The notes beneath the pieces are model-generated. The model worked only from the letters and a program-made list of their open reading frames with translations, ran no database searches and was not told where the DNA came from. From the NCBI GenBank assembly GCA_013001595.1, contig JABDMH010000064.1, forward strand, positions 1-36,516: a stretch of DNA of 36,516 nucleotides, written 5' to 3'. Source of the stretch: Saprospiraceae bacterium. Its GTDB lineage: Bacteria > Bacteroidota > Bacteroidia > Chitinophagales > Saprospiraceae. Both the position numbers and the translations under genes were made by a program. This document shows, one piece after another, positions 1-7,729 of this stretch (its first letter is position 1; every line of letters begins with the position of its first letter).

Positions 1-888
1 GATGGTACAAAGGTGACGGCATTTTGCCTCGGTGGATATCATTTAGGGATTACAGAAAAACCAAAGGAAGCTGAGCAGATGGTTGAGCGGGCGATGGAAT
101 TGGGAGTACGCTTTTACGACAACGCGAGGAGATATCATGATGGACGTTCGGAAGAATACATGGGACGATTTTTGACCCCTAAATACCGCGACCAGATATT
201 TTTAATGTCCAAGGCTCCTGCTAAAACCGGTAAAGGAGTAGCTCAACAATTGGATGAATCTCTGAAGGCTCTGAAAACTGACTATTTAGATTTGTGGCAG
301 ATCCACACGCTTACAACTCCAGAAGATGTCGACAATCGATTGCGAGACGGTGTCTTGGATGTATTTCTGGAAGCTAAGGAAAAGGGTAAAGCAAAATATA
401 TAGGTTTTACAGGTCACCAAAGTCCCAAAACACATTTATATTTTCTGAGCAAGTTGGAAGAAATGGGCCTCGAGCTAGACACCTGTCAAATGCCTCTCAA
501 TGTATGCGATCCTTCCTTCGAATCTTTCCAGTTGCATGTACTCCCTGCTTTGCTCGAAAAGAAGTATGGGGTCATCGCTATGAAAACCATGGCCGGTGGC
601 AGCATGATGGGCAATAGGATTGATACAACGCCAGCTAATATTGAGACGGATGATATTCCCGACATGGTGGACGATACCGAACTCACCTTTGCAAATCTTC
701 ACCAATACGTCTATTCCCTGCCAATATCGTCTCTATGCAGTGGCTGTAGTAATACTCGCGAATTGGAAGAGAATGTTCAAGTGCTACAGAACCTGAGGAA
801 ATTGTCCGATTCAGATTTACAGATGCTAAAAGATCATGCGGCCCCTTACGCTGGTTTGACAGTTGAAAATTATAAAAGGATTCTCTGA
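1..888 (+). CDS. Aldo/keto reductase (5' end outside the window)
   Basis: NAD(P)H-dependent oxidoreductase with an aldo/keto reductase TIM barrel. The reading frame is open to base 1, and the segment FCLGGYHLG is the usual first strand of the family, so the true start lies to the left; the GTG at 13 is probably internal. Numbering from that GTG, the catalytic tetrad is visible as Asp36, Tyr41, Lys67 and His98 (in QIHTL). A Cys-x-x-Cys pair (SLCSGCSN) sits near the C-terminus, a pattern found in family members with a short C-terminal cysteine segment. The substrate cannot be read from the sequence. It converges on the glucose dehydrogenase gene with a 46-bp gap. Confidence 0.88.
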   Translation, partial: DGTKVTAFCLGGYHLGITEKPKEAEQMVERAMELGVRFYDNARRYHDGRSEEYMGRFLTPKYRDQIFLMSKAPAKTGKGVAQQLDESLKALKTDYLDLWQIHTLTTPEDVDNRLRDGVLDVFLEAKEKGKAKYIGFTGHQSPKTHLYFLSKLEEMGLELDTCQMPLNVCDPSFESFQLHVLPALLEKKYGVIAMKTMAGGSMMGNRIDTTPANIETDDIPDMVDDTELTFANLHQYVYSLPISSLCSGCSNTRELEENVQVLQNLRKLSDSDLQMLKDHAAPYAGLTVENYKRIL

Positions 889-934
889 AAGCACTTTAAT
901 ACTTCAGCAGTTGGTCAATTAGATCTGTGAGGGA

Positions 935-2626
935 TCAAAAGATTACTACCCTTTTCTGCCATGATCCATCTCGATCATAAAGCCGCAGTGTGTACATACC
1001 GGCAGGAAAATCACTGACCGATCTTTCATGTATTCCTGCACTTAAACCTTTGTACGAGTGTACGATTTGTCCTGAAGTGTTGATCAGATCTGCAGAAAAC
1101 GTGCGGCCAATTTCATGTCTAAGCTCAAAATGAATACTGGATGATGTAGGGTTTGGCCAAACTCGAAATCGCTTTTCGTTCACTTGGTCATTTAGAGTGG
1201 TAGATTTTTCCAGGGTAAATTTCAAGATGGCACCGGGATTTTGCAGATTGCCCGTCGCATTTAATCCTGCTGCGTCGGCTGTGCGACCCCCTTGATCAGT
1301 AATTAGGAAAAAGGTCTTTCCATCGGGATGGATGGCAATATCGCGATATCGGTTTTGGGTATAGAATAGCTGCGCAGTATCACCAACAACTGAAGTACCT
1401 TGCTCATCTAATTTTAAAAGATACACCCTGCCTCTTTTTAAACTGGTCACAAGCAACGAACGATTAAAGGAGGGAATGGCATCACTTTCATAGATGCCAA
1501 TGCTGGAAGGTGCCACATTTGGTCTACATATCCATGAGTTTCCACACGCTGGATTATCATAGTTGTAATCATCTGTCACCGCAAACATCGAAAACAGTGG
1601 TTCCTTGTAGTTGTCAGCTATGAAGCTACTTTCTTCAACAAGTGTGGCAGATTCAGGGCACGATCCGTTTGAATAATTTTCACCTGCACAATTCGTGGCA
1701 GTAGACCAATCGCAATAGTCATAAGCTTGATCATCTTGAAAACCTACTACGTTTGGCCAACCATAATTGGTGCCTGACTCAATCATATTGACCTCATCAT
1801 CTGTATTTGGTCCGTGTTCATCAGAATAGAGCAGACCATTGTTTCCAAAGACAAGTCCTTGAGGATTGCGGTGACCATAGGAATAGATGTGACTTTGCAC
1901 ACCCTCAAGTACTGGATTATCATCAGGTATGGACCCATCCAAGTTTAGGCGCAAAATCTTTCCTGGATAATTCGTCCAATCTTCTGCATCAATCTCCTCT
2001 TGAGTTGGCAAGGATTGTGACAAAATGGGGTTGCAGTAGTTGCGATTTTGATTTCCGCCTTGATCGCCAATGCTGTAATACAATTTGTCATCAGGACCAA
2101 ATACTAGTCGACCAGAATTGTGATCATTACTCGAAGGAAGACTGTCAAGCAGGATTACTTGGTCGGACAAGACTCCATCTCCTTCATTTTCCTCATAGGT
2201 ATAGCGAACAATCCGCTGTCTTCTTTCGGTAATAGGATTGGAAAATGGATTTAATCTGATCTGCATCAGATAGGTATATGAACAATAGACATAGTGACTG
2301 CCTGCCTCGAAGTCTTTATCAAGTGCCATGCCTAATAGTCCATCCTGTGATGCGGACGATGACATCTCAGGAATCTGAATCAATTCATCTCGCTCACCCG
2401 TCTCTGGATCGATGCGTAGAATCACACCGATTGATCTCTCTGTGATCCATAAATAGTCATCTGGACCATAGTTCAAATCCCAAGGTGTCGTCAACAGGTT
2501 GTTTGGTCCGATTTGGGTCATCTCAAATGACTCATTTTGTGCCTGAGAGGTAAGCATCGCTGTGATGAAAAAGGCAAGAAGTGGGATCCGAAGTTTATTT
2601 GCGAACGGCATAAAAATAGCTTTCAA
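935..2626 (-). CDS. Secreted soluble PQQ-dependent glucose/sugar dehydrogenase with type IX sorting domain
   Basis: Six-bladed beta-propeller enzyme of the soluble PQQ glucose dehydrogenase (GdhB) family, which oxidises sugars at C1 to lactones. A Sec signal peptide ends near AQNES (about residue 30). Family blocks follow in order: DHNSGRLVFGP with the catalytic His, YYSIGDQGGNQ, KILRLNLDGSIP, YGHRNPQGLVF, SDEHGPNTDDE and NYGWPNVVG. The last roughly 75 residues start with RVWPNPTSS and end in a Lys/Arg-Val-Val-Ile-Phe strand. This is a type A C-terminal sorting domain, so the enzyme should be exported by the type IX system and anchored or released at the cell surface. No PQQ synthesis genes are in the window. 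At 563 residues it is longer than GdhB because of the sorting domain and an insert near residues 290-380. Confidence 0.9.
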   Translation of the reverse strand: MKAIFMPFANKLRIPLLAFFITAMLTSQAQNESFEMTQIGPNNLLTTPWDLNYGPDDYLWITERSIGVILRIDPETGERDELIQIPEMSSSASQDGLLGMALDKDFEAGSHYVYCSYTYLMQIRLNPFSNPITERRQRIVRYTYEENEGDGVLSDQVILLDSLPSSNDHNSGRLVFGPDDKLYYSIGDQGGNQNRNYCNPILSQSLPTQEEIDAEDWTNYPGKILRLNLDGSIPDDNPVLEGVQSHIYSYGHRNPQGLVFGNNGLLYSDEHGPNTDDEVNMIESGTNYGWPNVVGFQDDQAYDYCDWSTATNCAGENYSNGSCPESATLVEESSFIADNYKEPLFSMFAVTDDYNYDNPACGNSWICRPNVAPSSIGIYESDAIPSFNRSLLVTSLKRGRVYLLKLDEQGTSVVGDTAQLFYTQNRYRDIAIHPDGKTFFLITDQGGRTADAAGLNATGNLQNPGAILKFTLEKSTTLNDQVNEKRFRVWPNPTSSSIHFELRHEIGRTFSADLINTSGQIVHSYKGLSAGIHERSVSDFPAGMYTLRLYDRDGSWQKRVVIF

Positions 2627-2819
2627 AAATGGTTAGGGTGTCTCTTAGACTTCATTTCAGCTGCCGACGAAAGTATGAAAAATCGCTTATCAATTGCCTA
2701 GAGCTTGTTTGCTCTTGAGAAGCGCTACGCATTATTCCACAGGCTCAACTTAGCCCTGGAAGCTGATTCCTTGGTGATCGTGATTAGACAGATAGGATTC
2801 TATATTCGATTTCATGGCA

Positions 2820-2850
2820 TTGCCGTATTCGATGCCTAATGCTACTTTTG
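2820..2850 (+). promoter_or_regulatory. Bacteroidota-type promoter of the acyl-CoA synthetase gene
   Basis: TTG at 2820-2822, a 20-bp spacer, then TACTTTTG at 2843-2850. This fits the -33/-7 consensus of the Bacteroidota housekeeping sigma factor (TTG and TAnnTTTG). The -7 box overlaps the ATG at 2839, so transcription would start near 2856 and translation must begin at the later ATG (2857) on a very short leader. Assignment rests on the motif only. Confidence 0.45.
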
Positions 2851-2856
2851 TATGAG

Positions 2857-4362
2857 ATGAATGTTCCTGACACGGATTGGATAGGTAAGTGGGCAATCTA
2901 TAGTCCAAACAAAATTGCACTAAAAGAGGTGGATAATGGCAGAACGCTCACCTATCATCAGTTGAACCAGTTGGCAAGTAAGGTGGCAAATTACCTGACC
3001 ACTCAACATTCCTTGAAGAAGGGGGATCGGATTGCGATCATAGCTGAAAATTGCCTCGAATATTTCATACTTTTTTCGACTGCCCAGAAGACGGGTCTTA
3101 TCCTTGTTCCACTGAATTATAGATTAACAAGTCCTGAGCTTGCAGACCTCTTTGCCAAAACCGAACCTGTCCTTACCATTGTTGAGGATCAATTTCGCGA
3201 AAAATTGAATGCGGTGCCAGCTCATCTTCGTGGTAGCATGCAGCTTACTTTGGCAGAGCTAATAGAAATCAGTAGCGCGCAACAGGCAGAAAAGGTAATT
3301 GACTTTCATGCCATACATATATCTAGTGATGATCCGATATTTATTCTTTTCACATCTGGTACTACCGGGTATCCAAAAGGGACCATTTACTCCCACAAGA
3401 TGCTCTTTTGGAATAGCATGAATACTTCTCTAAGTCTTATTATCAATTCCGACAGTCGATCCATTCACTGCTTACCACCTTTTCATACGGGTGGTTGGAA
3501 TGTACTATCGACTCCACTCCTTCACCATGGTGGTTGCATCTGTGTCACCAAGAAATTTGAGCCCAAGCAAATCCTGCAAATACTTGCTGAAGAGAAGATC
3601 ACGGTCTTCATGGGAGTGCCCACCATGCTCAAAATGATGGCTGAGCAACCTGATTTTTCTACCTGTGACTTATCAAACCTTTACTACATTATTGTGGGTG
3701 GAGAGCCCATGCCCATACCACTGATCGAAAAATGGCATACAAGGAAAATACCGATTAGACAGGGCTACGGCATGACGGAGGTGGGCCCGAATCTTACCTC
3801 GTTACACCAAAGAGATGCTAAAACCAAAAAGGGATCGATTGGAAGGCCTAATTTTTATGTGCGGGTAAGGATCATCGACGATAAAGGACGAGAAGTAAAG
3901 TGTGGTGAAACAGGCGAATTAGTGATCAAAGGCCCTATGGTCACGCCAGGCTATTGGAAGGACGAAGCGGCAACCCAGGAAGCCTTTCATCAAGACTGGT
4001 TTAAAACGGGCGACTTGGTGCGCATGGATGAGGAAGGATACTTGTATGTGGTAGATCGCATCAAAAACATGTACATATCCGGAGGAGAAAATGTTTATCC
4101 CGCTGAAGTGGAGCGGATACTTGATGCCCATAGTGATATTTCCGAAGCCGCAGTTGTCGCGGTTCCTGATAAAAAGTGGGGAGAGACTGGAAAGGCTTTC
4201 GTGGTTCGATCGTCTGGCAGCGAGCTAACAATTGATCAAATAATTGCCCATTGTAAGCATAGATTGGCTGCGTTCAAAATTCCGAAGTACATCACTTTCG
4301 TAGACAGCATTCCGAAAAATGAATCAGGCAAGGTGGATCGCAAGACACTGAAGGGCAAGTAG
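2857..4362 (+). CDS. Acyl-CoA synthetase / AMP-dependent fatty-acid ligase
   Basis: ANL-superfamily enzyme that activates a carboxylic acid to acyl-AMP and then acyl-CoA. The P-loop LFTSGTTGYPKG lies near residue 170, GYGMTEVGPN is the A5-type motif near 310, TGDLVRMDEEGYLYVVDR carries the AMP-binding Asp/Arg, and GGENVYPAEVE leads the hinge region. PKNESGKVDRKTLK holds the catalytic Lys of the C-terminal domain. The frame opens at 2839, but that ATG overlaps a good -7 box; Met at 2857 (MNVPDTDW) is preferred. Its chain-length preference is unknown. Being close to the PHA locus, it could feed acyl-CoA into it, which is inference only. Confidence 0.9.
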   Translation: MNVPDTDWIGKWAIYSPNKIALKEVDNGRTLTYHQLNQLASKVANYLTTQHSLKKGDRIAIIAENCLEYFILFSTAQKTGLILVPLNYRLTSPELADLFAKTEPVLTIVEDQFREKLNAVPAHLRGSMQLTLAELIEISSAQQAEKVIDFHAIHISSDDPIFILFTSGTTGYPKGTIYSHKMLFWNSMNTSLSLIINSDSRSIHCLPPFHTGGWNVLSTPLLHHGGCICVTKKFEPKQILQILAEEKITVFMGVPTMLKMMAEQPDFSTCDLSNLYYIIVGGEPMPIPLIEKWHTRKIPIRQGYGMTEVGPNLTSLHQRDAKTKKGSIGRPNFYVRVRIIDDKGREVKCGETGELVIKGPMVTPGYWKDEAATQEAFHQDWFKTGDLVRMDEEGYLYVVDRIKNMYISGGENVYPAEVERILDAHSDISEAAVVAVPDKKWGETGKAFVVRSSGSELTIDQIIAHCKHRLAAFKIPKYITFVDSIPKNESGKVDRKTLKGK

Positions 4363-4415
4363 GGTATCAAAGTCTGCTCCAACATCTACAAACCCCTGTC
4401 GCTGGCAATAACTCT

Positions 4416-5849
4416 TTATGGGTGGTGTTCATTATGACTCTCTCTGATTTGATAGAGCACCTCCTTTGTATCAGTTGGTAAAAATGGATTTATCTTTGCT
4501 ATCATTGATGACCATTGCTCATCATTAAGACTTGACAAATAATGTGTCAGATGTTGGCCCATACGTTTGTTAAATTGTTTTTTATGAATTAGTCCTTCCT
4601 CAAATTGAGCAATCAGAATGTACCAGGAAATGATTGGTGTGGAGCCAGCCCTTTGGCTATACTGCTTGTCTCGATCCAAAAGTTTGTATCGTTTTGCGAC
4701 TTTATTGATCTCTTTATAACGATGCTGCTGAATTAAGGCCTCTATATAAACAGTGAAGAAAAAATGCCAGCGATACTTAAATATTTCTCGCTTATATAGG
4801 CTTAAGAATGCCGCAGCATGATTGGCAGCACTTCGGTATCTTTTTAATCGATTTAGTGTCTCGACGTAGAATGACACATATCCCGTTTTGTTGTGGTCAC
4901 TTCCTGTTTCTTTTGCTTCCTTCGATCCTTCCTGCAGAATCCGAAGTGCGTCTTCATACTTGTGATTTCGTAGTAAAACCGCAGTCAAGTTGTTGAGATA
5001 CATCAGGTAGTCCTGGTTTTTAACTTTAATGGACAAGTAGCCATATTTTTCTGCCAATTGATATTCACGAAAACGCGAGTGCAGCAGAAGGCGATTGCTA
5101 TAGTAGTTGAGTAAAATCCTCTTTGAATAGCTTACGCCAGAAGTGAGCAGTTTGTCGAAATAATCGAAATGTGGCCGAAGAAAATCAAAATCGCGATAAT
5201 TAAATCCGATAAAAATCAATCGAATAAATGCTTTGAAACGATTGTAGCCATCCAGTGATTCATCTCGGAAAGTCTTACTAAGGGAATCGATATGATGTCT
5301 AGTGTCTCCCGTCAATGTCTGATACTGCTCAATAATTTCATTGGTCATTTGTTCGATAGATTGACTTACCGCAACTGATCTTTCATAGGCAGGCCGATGC
5401 TTCTTTAGAAAACCATCAAGGATATTTACTTCTTCATATCGTACCCGAATTTGTAGGTCCTCTCGAAGCACTTTTAGTACTTCAAACCATTTGACGAAAT
5501 AAAAGAATGATTCATCCCAAGTCTGCAGAGATTTAAGCAATCTTTTTTCTTGTAGAGGAGTGATTTGATCAGTAAGGATGGCTTCTTCTGCAGATAATAG
5601 CCGCTTCAGTGACAGATCTACATCTATCTCTGCTAAACGTTGTGAGATCCAATTCTTTAGGTGTGAGTATTTCCTTTTGTCAATGGTCTCGTCAAAGGGG
5701 AAGTGGTTAACGCCCTGGTGTTTTTGGATTAACCTCAATATCTCCAGGCGGTCTACATCTTCAAATTGCTGGATATCTAGGAGATAATCTATTTCATGTG
5801 GCAATAGGGTGGCACAGAAGGCAGAGAACTTTTTAAATCGAGCAGCCAA
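4416..5849 (-). CDS. Unknown 477-residue all-helical protein, TPR-like
   Basis: I do not recognise a named family. The product is rich in Leu, Tyr, Lys and Arg, has no signal peptide or membrane segment, and looks almost wholly helical. Roughly residues 270-430 show helix pairs spaced like tetratricopeptide repeats (LLRNHKYEDALRILQEG, LNRLKRYRSAANHAAAF, LIQQHRYKEINKVAKRY), so it may be a scaffold or regulator; this is inference. The start is TTG at 5849 (MAARFKKF); the frame has a stop eight codons upstream and no earlier ATG. It stands alone, with hairpin 5896-5925 upstream of it. Confidence 0.7.
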   Translation of the reverse strand: MAARFKKFSAFCATLLPHEIDYLLDIQQFEDVDRLEILRLIQKHQGVNHFPFDETIDKRKYSHLKNWISQRLAEIDVDLSLKRLLSAEEAILTDQITPLQEKRLLKSLQTWDESFFYFVKWFEVLKVLREDLQIRVRYEEVNILDGFLKKHRPAYERSVAVSQSIEQMTNEIIEQYQTLTGDTRHHIDSLSKTFRDESLDGYNRFKAFIRLIFIGFNYRDFDFLRPHFDYFDKLLTSGVSYSKRILLNYYSNRLLLHSRFREYQLAEKYGYLSIKVKNQDYLMYLNNLTAVLLRNHKYEDALRILQEGSKEAKETGSDHNKTGYVSFYVETLNRLKRYRSAANHAAAFLSLYKREIFKYRWHFFFTVYIEALIQQHRYKEINKVAKRYKLLDRDKQYSQRAGSTPIISWYILIAQFEEGLIHKKQFNKRMGQHLTHYLSSLNDEQWSSMIAKINPFLPTDTKEVLYQIRESHNEHHP

Positions 5850-5895
5850 TCGGAAGTATTCAGTTAAAATTCTTGAAACTCCTGAAAATTAAGCA

Positions 5896-5925
5896 AATGC
5901 CCAATGATTTTAGTCATTGGGCATT
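5896..5925 (-). terminator. Hairpin terminator downstream of the phaB-like gene
   Basis: Perfect 12-bp stem (AATGCCCAATGA with its complement) around a 6-base loop. On the minus strand it lies 80 bp past the reductase stop and is followed by a T-rich but interrupted run (TTTGCTTAATTTTC). It probably ends the reductase transcript before the unknown gene at 4416-5849. The weak T-run lowers confidence. Confidence 0.55.
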
Positions 5926-6006
5926 ATTAAATAGAACAAACACTCGTCGCTACGCTACATCAAACAAGAGATCTATTAAGCAGATGCAAATCAGTGGATT
6001 CACTAG

Positions 6007-6750
6007 CTAAACAGAAACGCCTCCATCCACACTCAGGACTGTACCCGTAATGAACGAGGCCTCATCTGAAGCCAGGAAGCAATAGGCATTGGCTACTTCC
6101 TCCACCTCGCCGAGTCGGTTGAGCGGTGATTTTCCCTTGAATACATCCAATATCTTATCCGGTATGGTATTCATCATTTCCGTGCTGATGAATCCAGGAG
6201 CTATTGCATTGACGGTAATGCCTTTGCGGCCGAACTCTCGAGACCACACTTTAGTCATGCCAATCACACCAGCTTTAGTGGCTACATAATTCGTTTGACC
6301 AAAGTTGCCTTGTATACCTACGACAGATGATGCATTTACAATACGGCCGTAACCAGCTTCCACCATGTAGGGTGCCACTGCTTTGGTACAGAAGAACACG
6401 CCTTTGAGATTTACGTCGATCACCTGATCCCATTGTTCGATGGTGATTTTTTTCATGGTGGCATCACGAGTAATACCCGCATTGTTGATCAGAATATCAA
6501 TTTTTCCAAACTGGTCAAAGACCTGTTTAGCGGCTTTTTCTACTGCTTCCAGGTCGGTGGTATTCACTTGAGAAAAGACACAAGCTTGTCCTGACGGATC
6601 AAGTTTTTCAGCAAGTGCTTTGCCCTTGTCTTCACTAATATCCCAAATAGCAACAGTAGCTCCTTCGTTGATGAATTTGATGGCAGTGGCTTCTCCGATG
6701 CCTTGTGCGCCACCTGTGATAATGGCAACTTTTCCTTCTAATTTTTTCAC
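6007..6750 (-). CDS. phaB: SDR-family acetoacetyl-CoA reductase (PhaB/FabG type)
   Basis: Classical short-chain dehydrogenase of 247 residues, the usual length for PhaB and FabG. The nucleotide site TGGAQGIG is at residues 12-19, NNAG at 89-92, and the catalytic Ser141/142, Tyr155 and Lys159 are in place (YVATK). In PHA synthesis it would reduce acetoacetyl-CoA to (R)-3-hydroxybutyryl-CoA with NADPH. The start is GTG at 6750 (MKKLEGKV); no in-frame ATG lies close upstream. Sequence alone cannot separate PhaB from FabG; the choice rests on its position, divergent from the phasin-phaE-phaC operon. No thiolase (phaA) gene is nearby. Confidence 0.8.
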   Translation of the reverse strand: MKKLEGKVAIITGGAQGIGEATAIKFINEGATVAIWDISEDKGKALAEKLDPSGQACVFSQVNTTDLEAVEKAAKQVFDQFGKIDILINNAGITRDATMKKITIEQWDQVIDVNLKGVFFCTKAVAPYMVEAGYGRIVNASSVVGIQGNFGQTNYVATKAGVIGMTKVWSREFGRKGITVNAIAPGFISTEMMNTIPDKILDVFKGKSPLNRLGEVEEVANAYCFLASDEASFITGTVLSVDGGVSV

Positions 6751-7115
6751 TGGACTCGATTTTATGTTTAATGAAACAGATTTTGATGGTCTCCAAGGTT
6801 CGCATGTTCGATTTACATCAATAGGTCAGCCGACAGGGATATAAATATCTCATGAGGTATCCCACATTACTATAAAATGTGTTCCTCCAAGCTGATCGAT
6901 GCTTGTCTGAAAGTAAAAATAGATACTCAAGATGCCTAATTCAAAGAAGTGGTTATGTTTATACCCATGGACTTTTAAGGTATGTAGTGGGCATTGTAGT
7001 CATAAAAACTTGATAAAGAGATAGATAGGTCTAGAAATACAACTATAGACCTTTTGAATCCAATAGACTTTGAAAATGTCAATAGCGTTAATGTGCTATT
7101 TATAGCCTTGAAATT

Positions 7116-7137
7116 CAATAATATATGTATATTATTG
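7116..7137. promoter_or_regulatory. 22-bp palindrome, candidate operator of the PHA genes
   Basis: Two perfect 10-bp arms (CAATAATATA and its complement) separated by TG. It lies 45 bp upstream of the -33 box of the phasin operon and about 370 bp from the phaB start. A symmetric site of this size suits a dimeric regulator; none is encoded beside it. Its pure A+T content means chance or DNA bending are alternatives. Confidence 0.4.
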
Positions 7138-7182
7138 TCTGTATATTTAGCATTGTCAACCCTATTAAGAATGGAAATTCAG

Positions 7183-7213
7183 TTGTTGTTGGAGAGCTGA
7201 GCTTTTACTTTTG
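7183..7213 (+). promoter_or_regulatory. Bacteroidota-type promoter of the phasin-phaE-phaC operon
   Basis: TTG at 7183-7185, 20-bp spacer, TACTTTTG at 7206-7213. The predicted transcript starts near 7220, leaving a leader of about 45 bases before the ATG at 7264. Both boxes, the spacer and even the free positions of the -7 box are the same as in the promoter before the acyl-CoA synthetase. Confidence 0.55.
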
Positions 7214-7263
7214 AATTACAGTTAAGAGAATATTAGTTCATTTTATATTTAAAACTCATAATC

Positions 7264-7683
7264 ATGAAAGCTAAAGAGAAAGATCCAGTCACCACCATTC
7301 TTGAAAATCAGAAAGTACTAATGGACAAGTTGGTGCAAAATGCAAATTCAGTGCTCGATTTGTACAGCATCAAAGAAGTTCCGGGTGGAAAAGTTATGGA
7401 GGATTTCCAAAAGGAAACTCAAACGTATCTGAAGGATGTCTTCAAACCTGAAGATTCTTCTAAATTCGTAGAGCAACTCCCAAAGAATCTAGCTAAGGCA
7501 GTAGAACTACAAAGCAAGTTTTATAAAGCTTCTGTTGATTTTGCCATGAATTTTTGGAAAGATTGGGAAAGTGAGGGCTTGCAGAAGAAAATAGAAACTG
7601 CCAACAAGCTCTACCAGGAAAGTGCAAATGCTATTATTGAGACCACAAACAAGAATTTGGAATCCATAACACAGGTGAAGTAA
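7264..7683 (+). CDS. Phasin-like PHA granule protein
   Basis: A 139-residue soluble, amphipathic, all-helical protein without a signal peptide. Length, the pattern of helices with regularly spaced hydrophobics and Gln/Asn/Lys (for example ELQSKFYKASVDFAMNFW and ANKLYQESANAIIETTNKN), and its place as first gene before phaE and phaC match phasins, which coat PHA granules and steer their size and number. The call rests on context and general features, since phasins vary widely in sequence. It is 46 bp ahead of phaE and probably cotranscribed. Confidence 0.7.
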   Translation: MKAKEKDPVTTILENQKVLMDKLVQNANSVLDLYSIKEVPGGKVMEDFQKETQTYLKDVFKPEDSSKFVEQLPKNLAKAVELQSKFYKASVDFAMNFWKDWESEGLQKKIETANKLYQESANAIIETTNKNLESITQVK

Positions 7684-7729
7684 TATCTGGTTAGGGATGG
7701 TCTCATTCACTATTTAAAACATCATCAAT

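Larger units (their letters stand above)
6751..7263. promoter_or_regulatory. Divergent control region between phaB and the phasin-phaEC operon
   Basis: A 513-bp AT-rich stretch without a credible gene. It holds the promoter at 7183-7213 for the rightward operon, a 22-bp palindrome at 7116-7137, and a weaker inverted repeat at 7027-7052 (AGGTCTA / TAGACCT, 12-bp spacer). Genes on both sides serve PHA metabolism, so joint control from here is likely (inference). I could not place a convincing promoter for the leftward gene. Confidence 0.5.

Noticed and set aside
1807-2232. Plus-strand frame of 141 codons opposite the glucose dehydrogenase
   Set aside because: Antisense to a gene with clear PQQ-dehydrogenase motifs; its Cys/His-rich translation matches no family.
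7027-7052. Inverted repeat AGGTCTA/TAGACCT as the main PHA operator
   Set aside because: The arms are short (7 bp) with a 12-bp spacer, so it is far weaker than the 22-bp palindrome nearby; recorded only as a secondary site.
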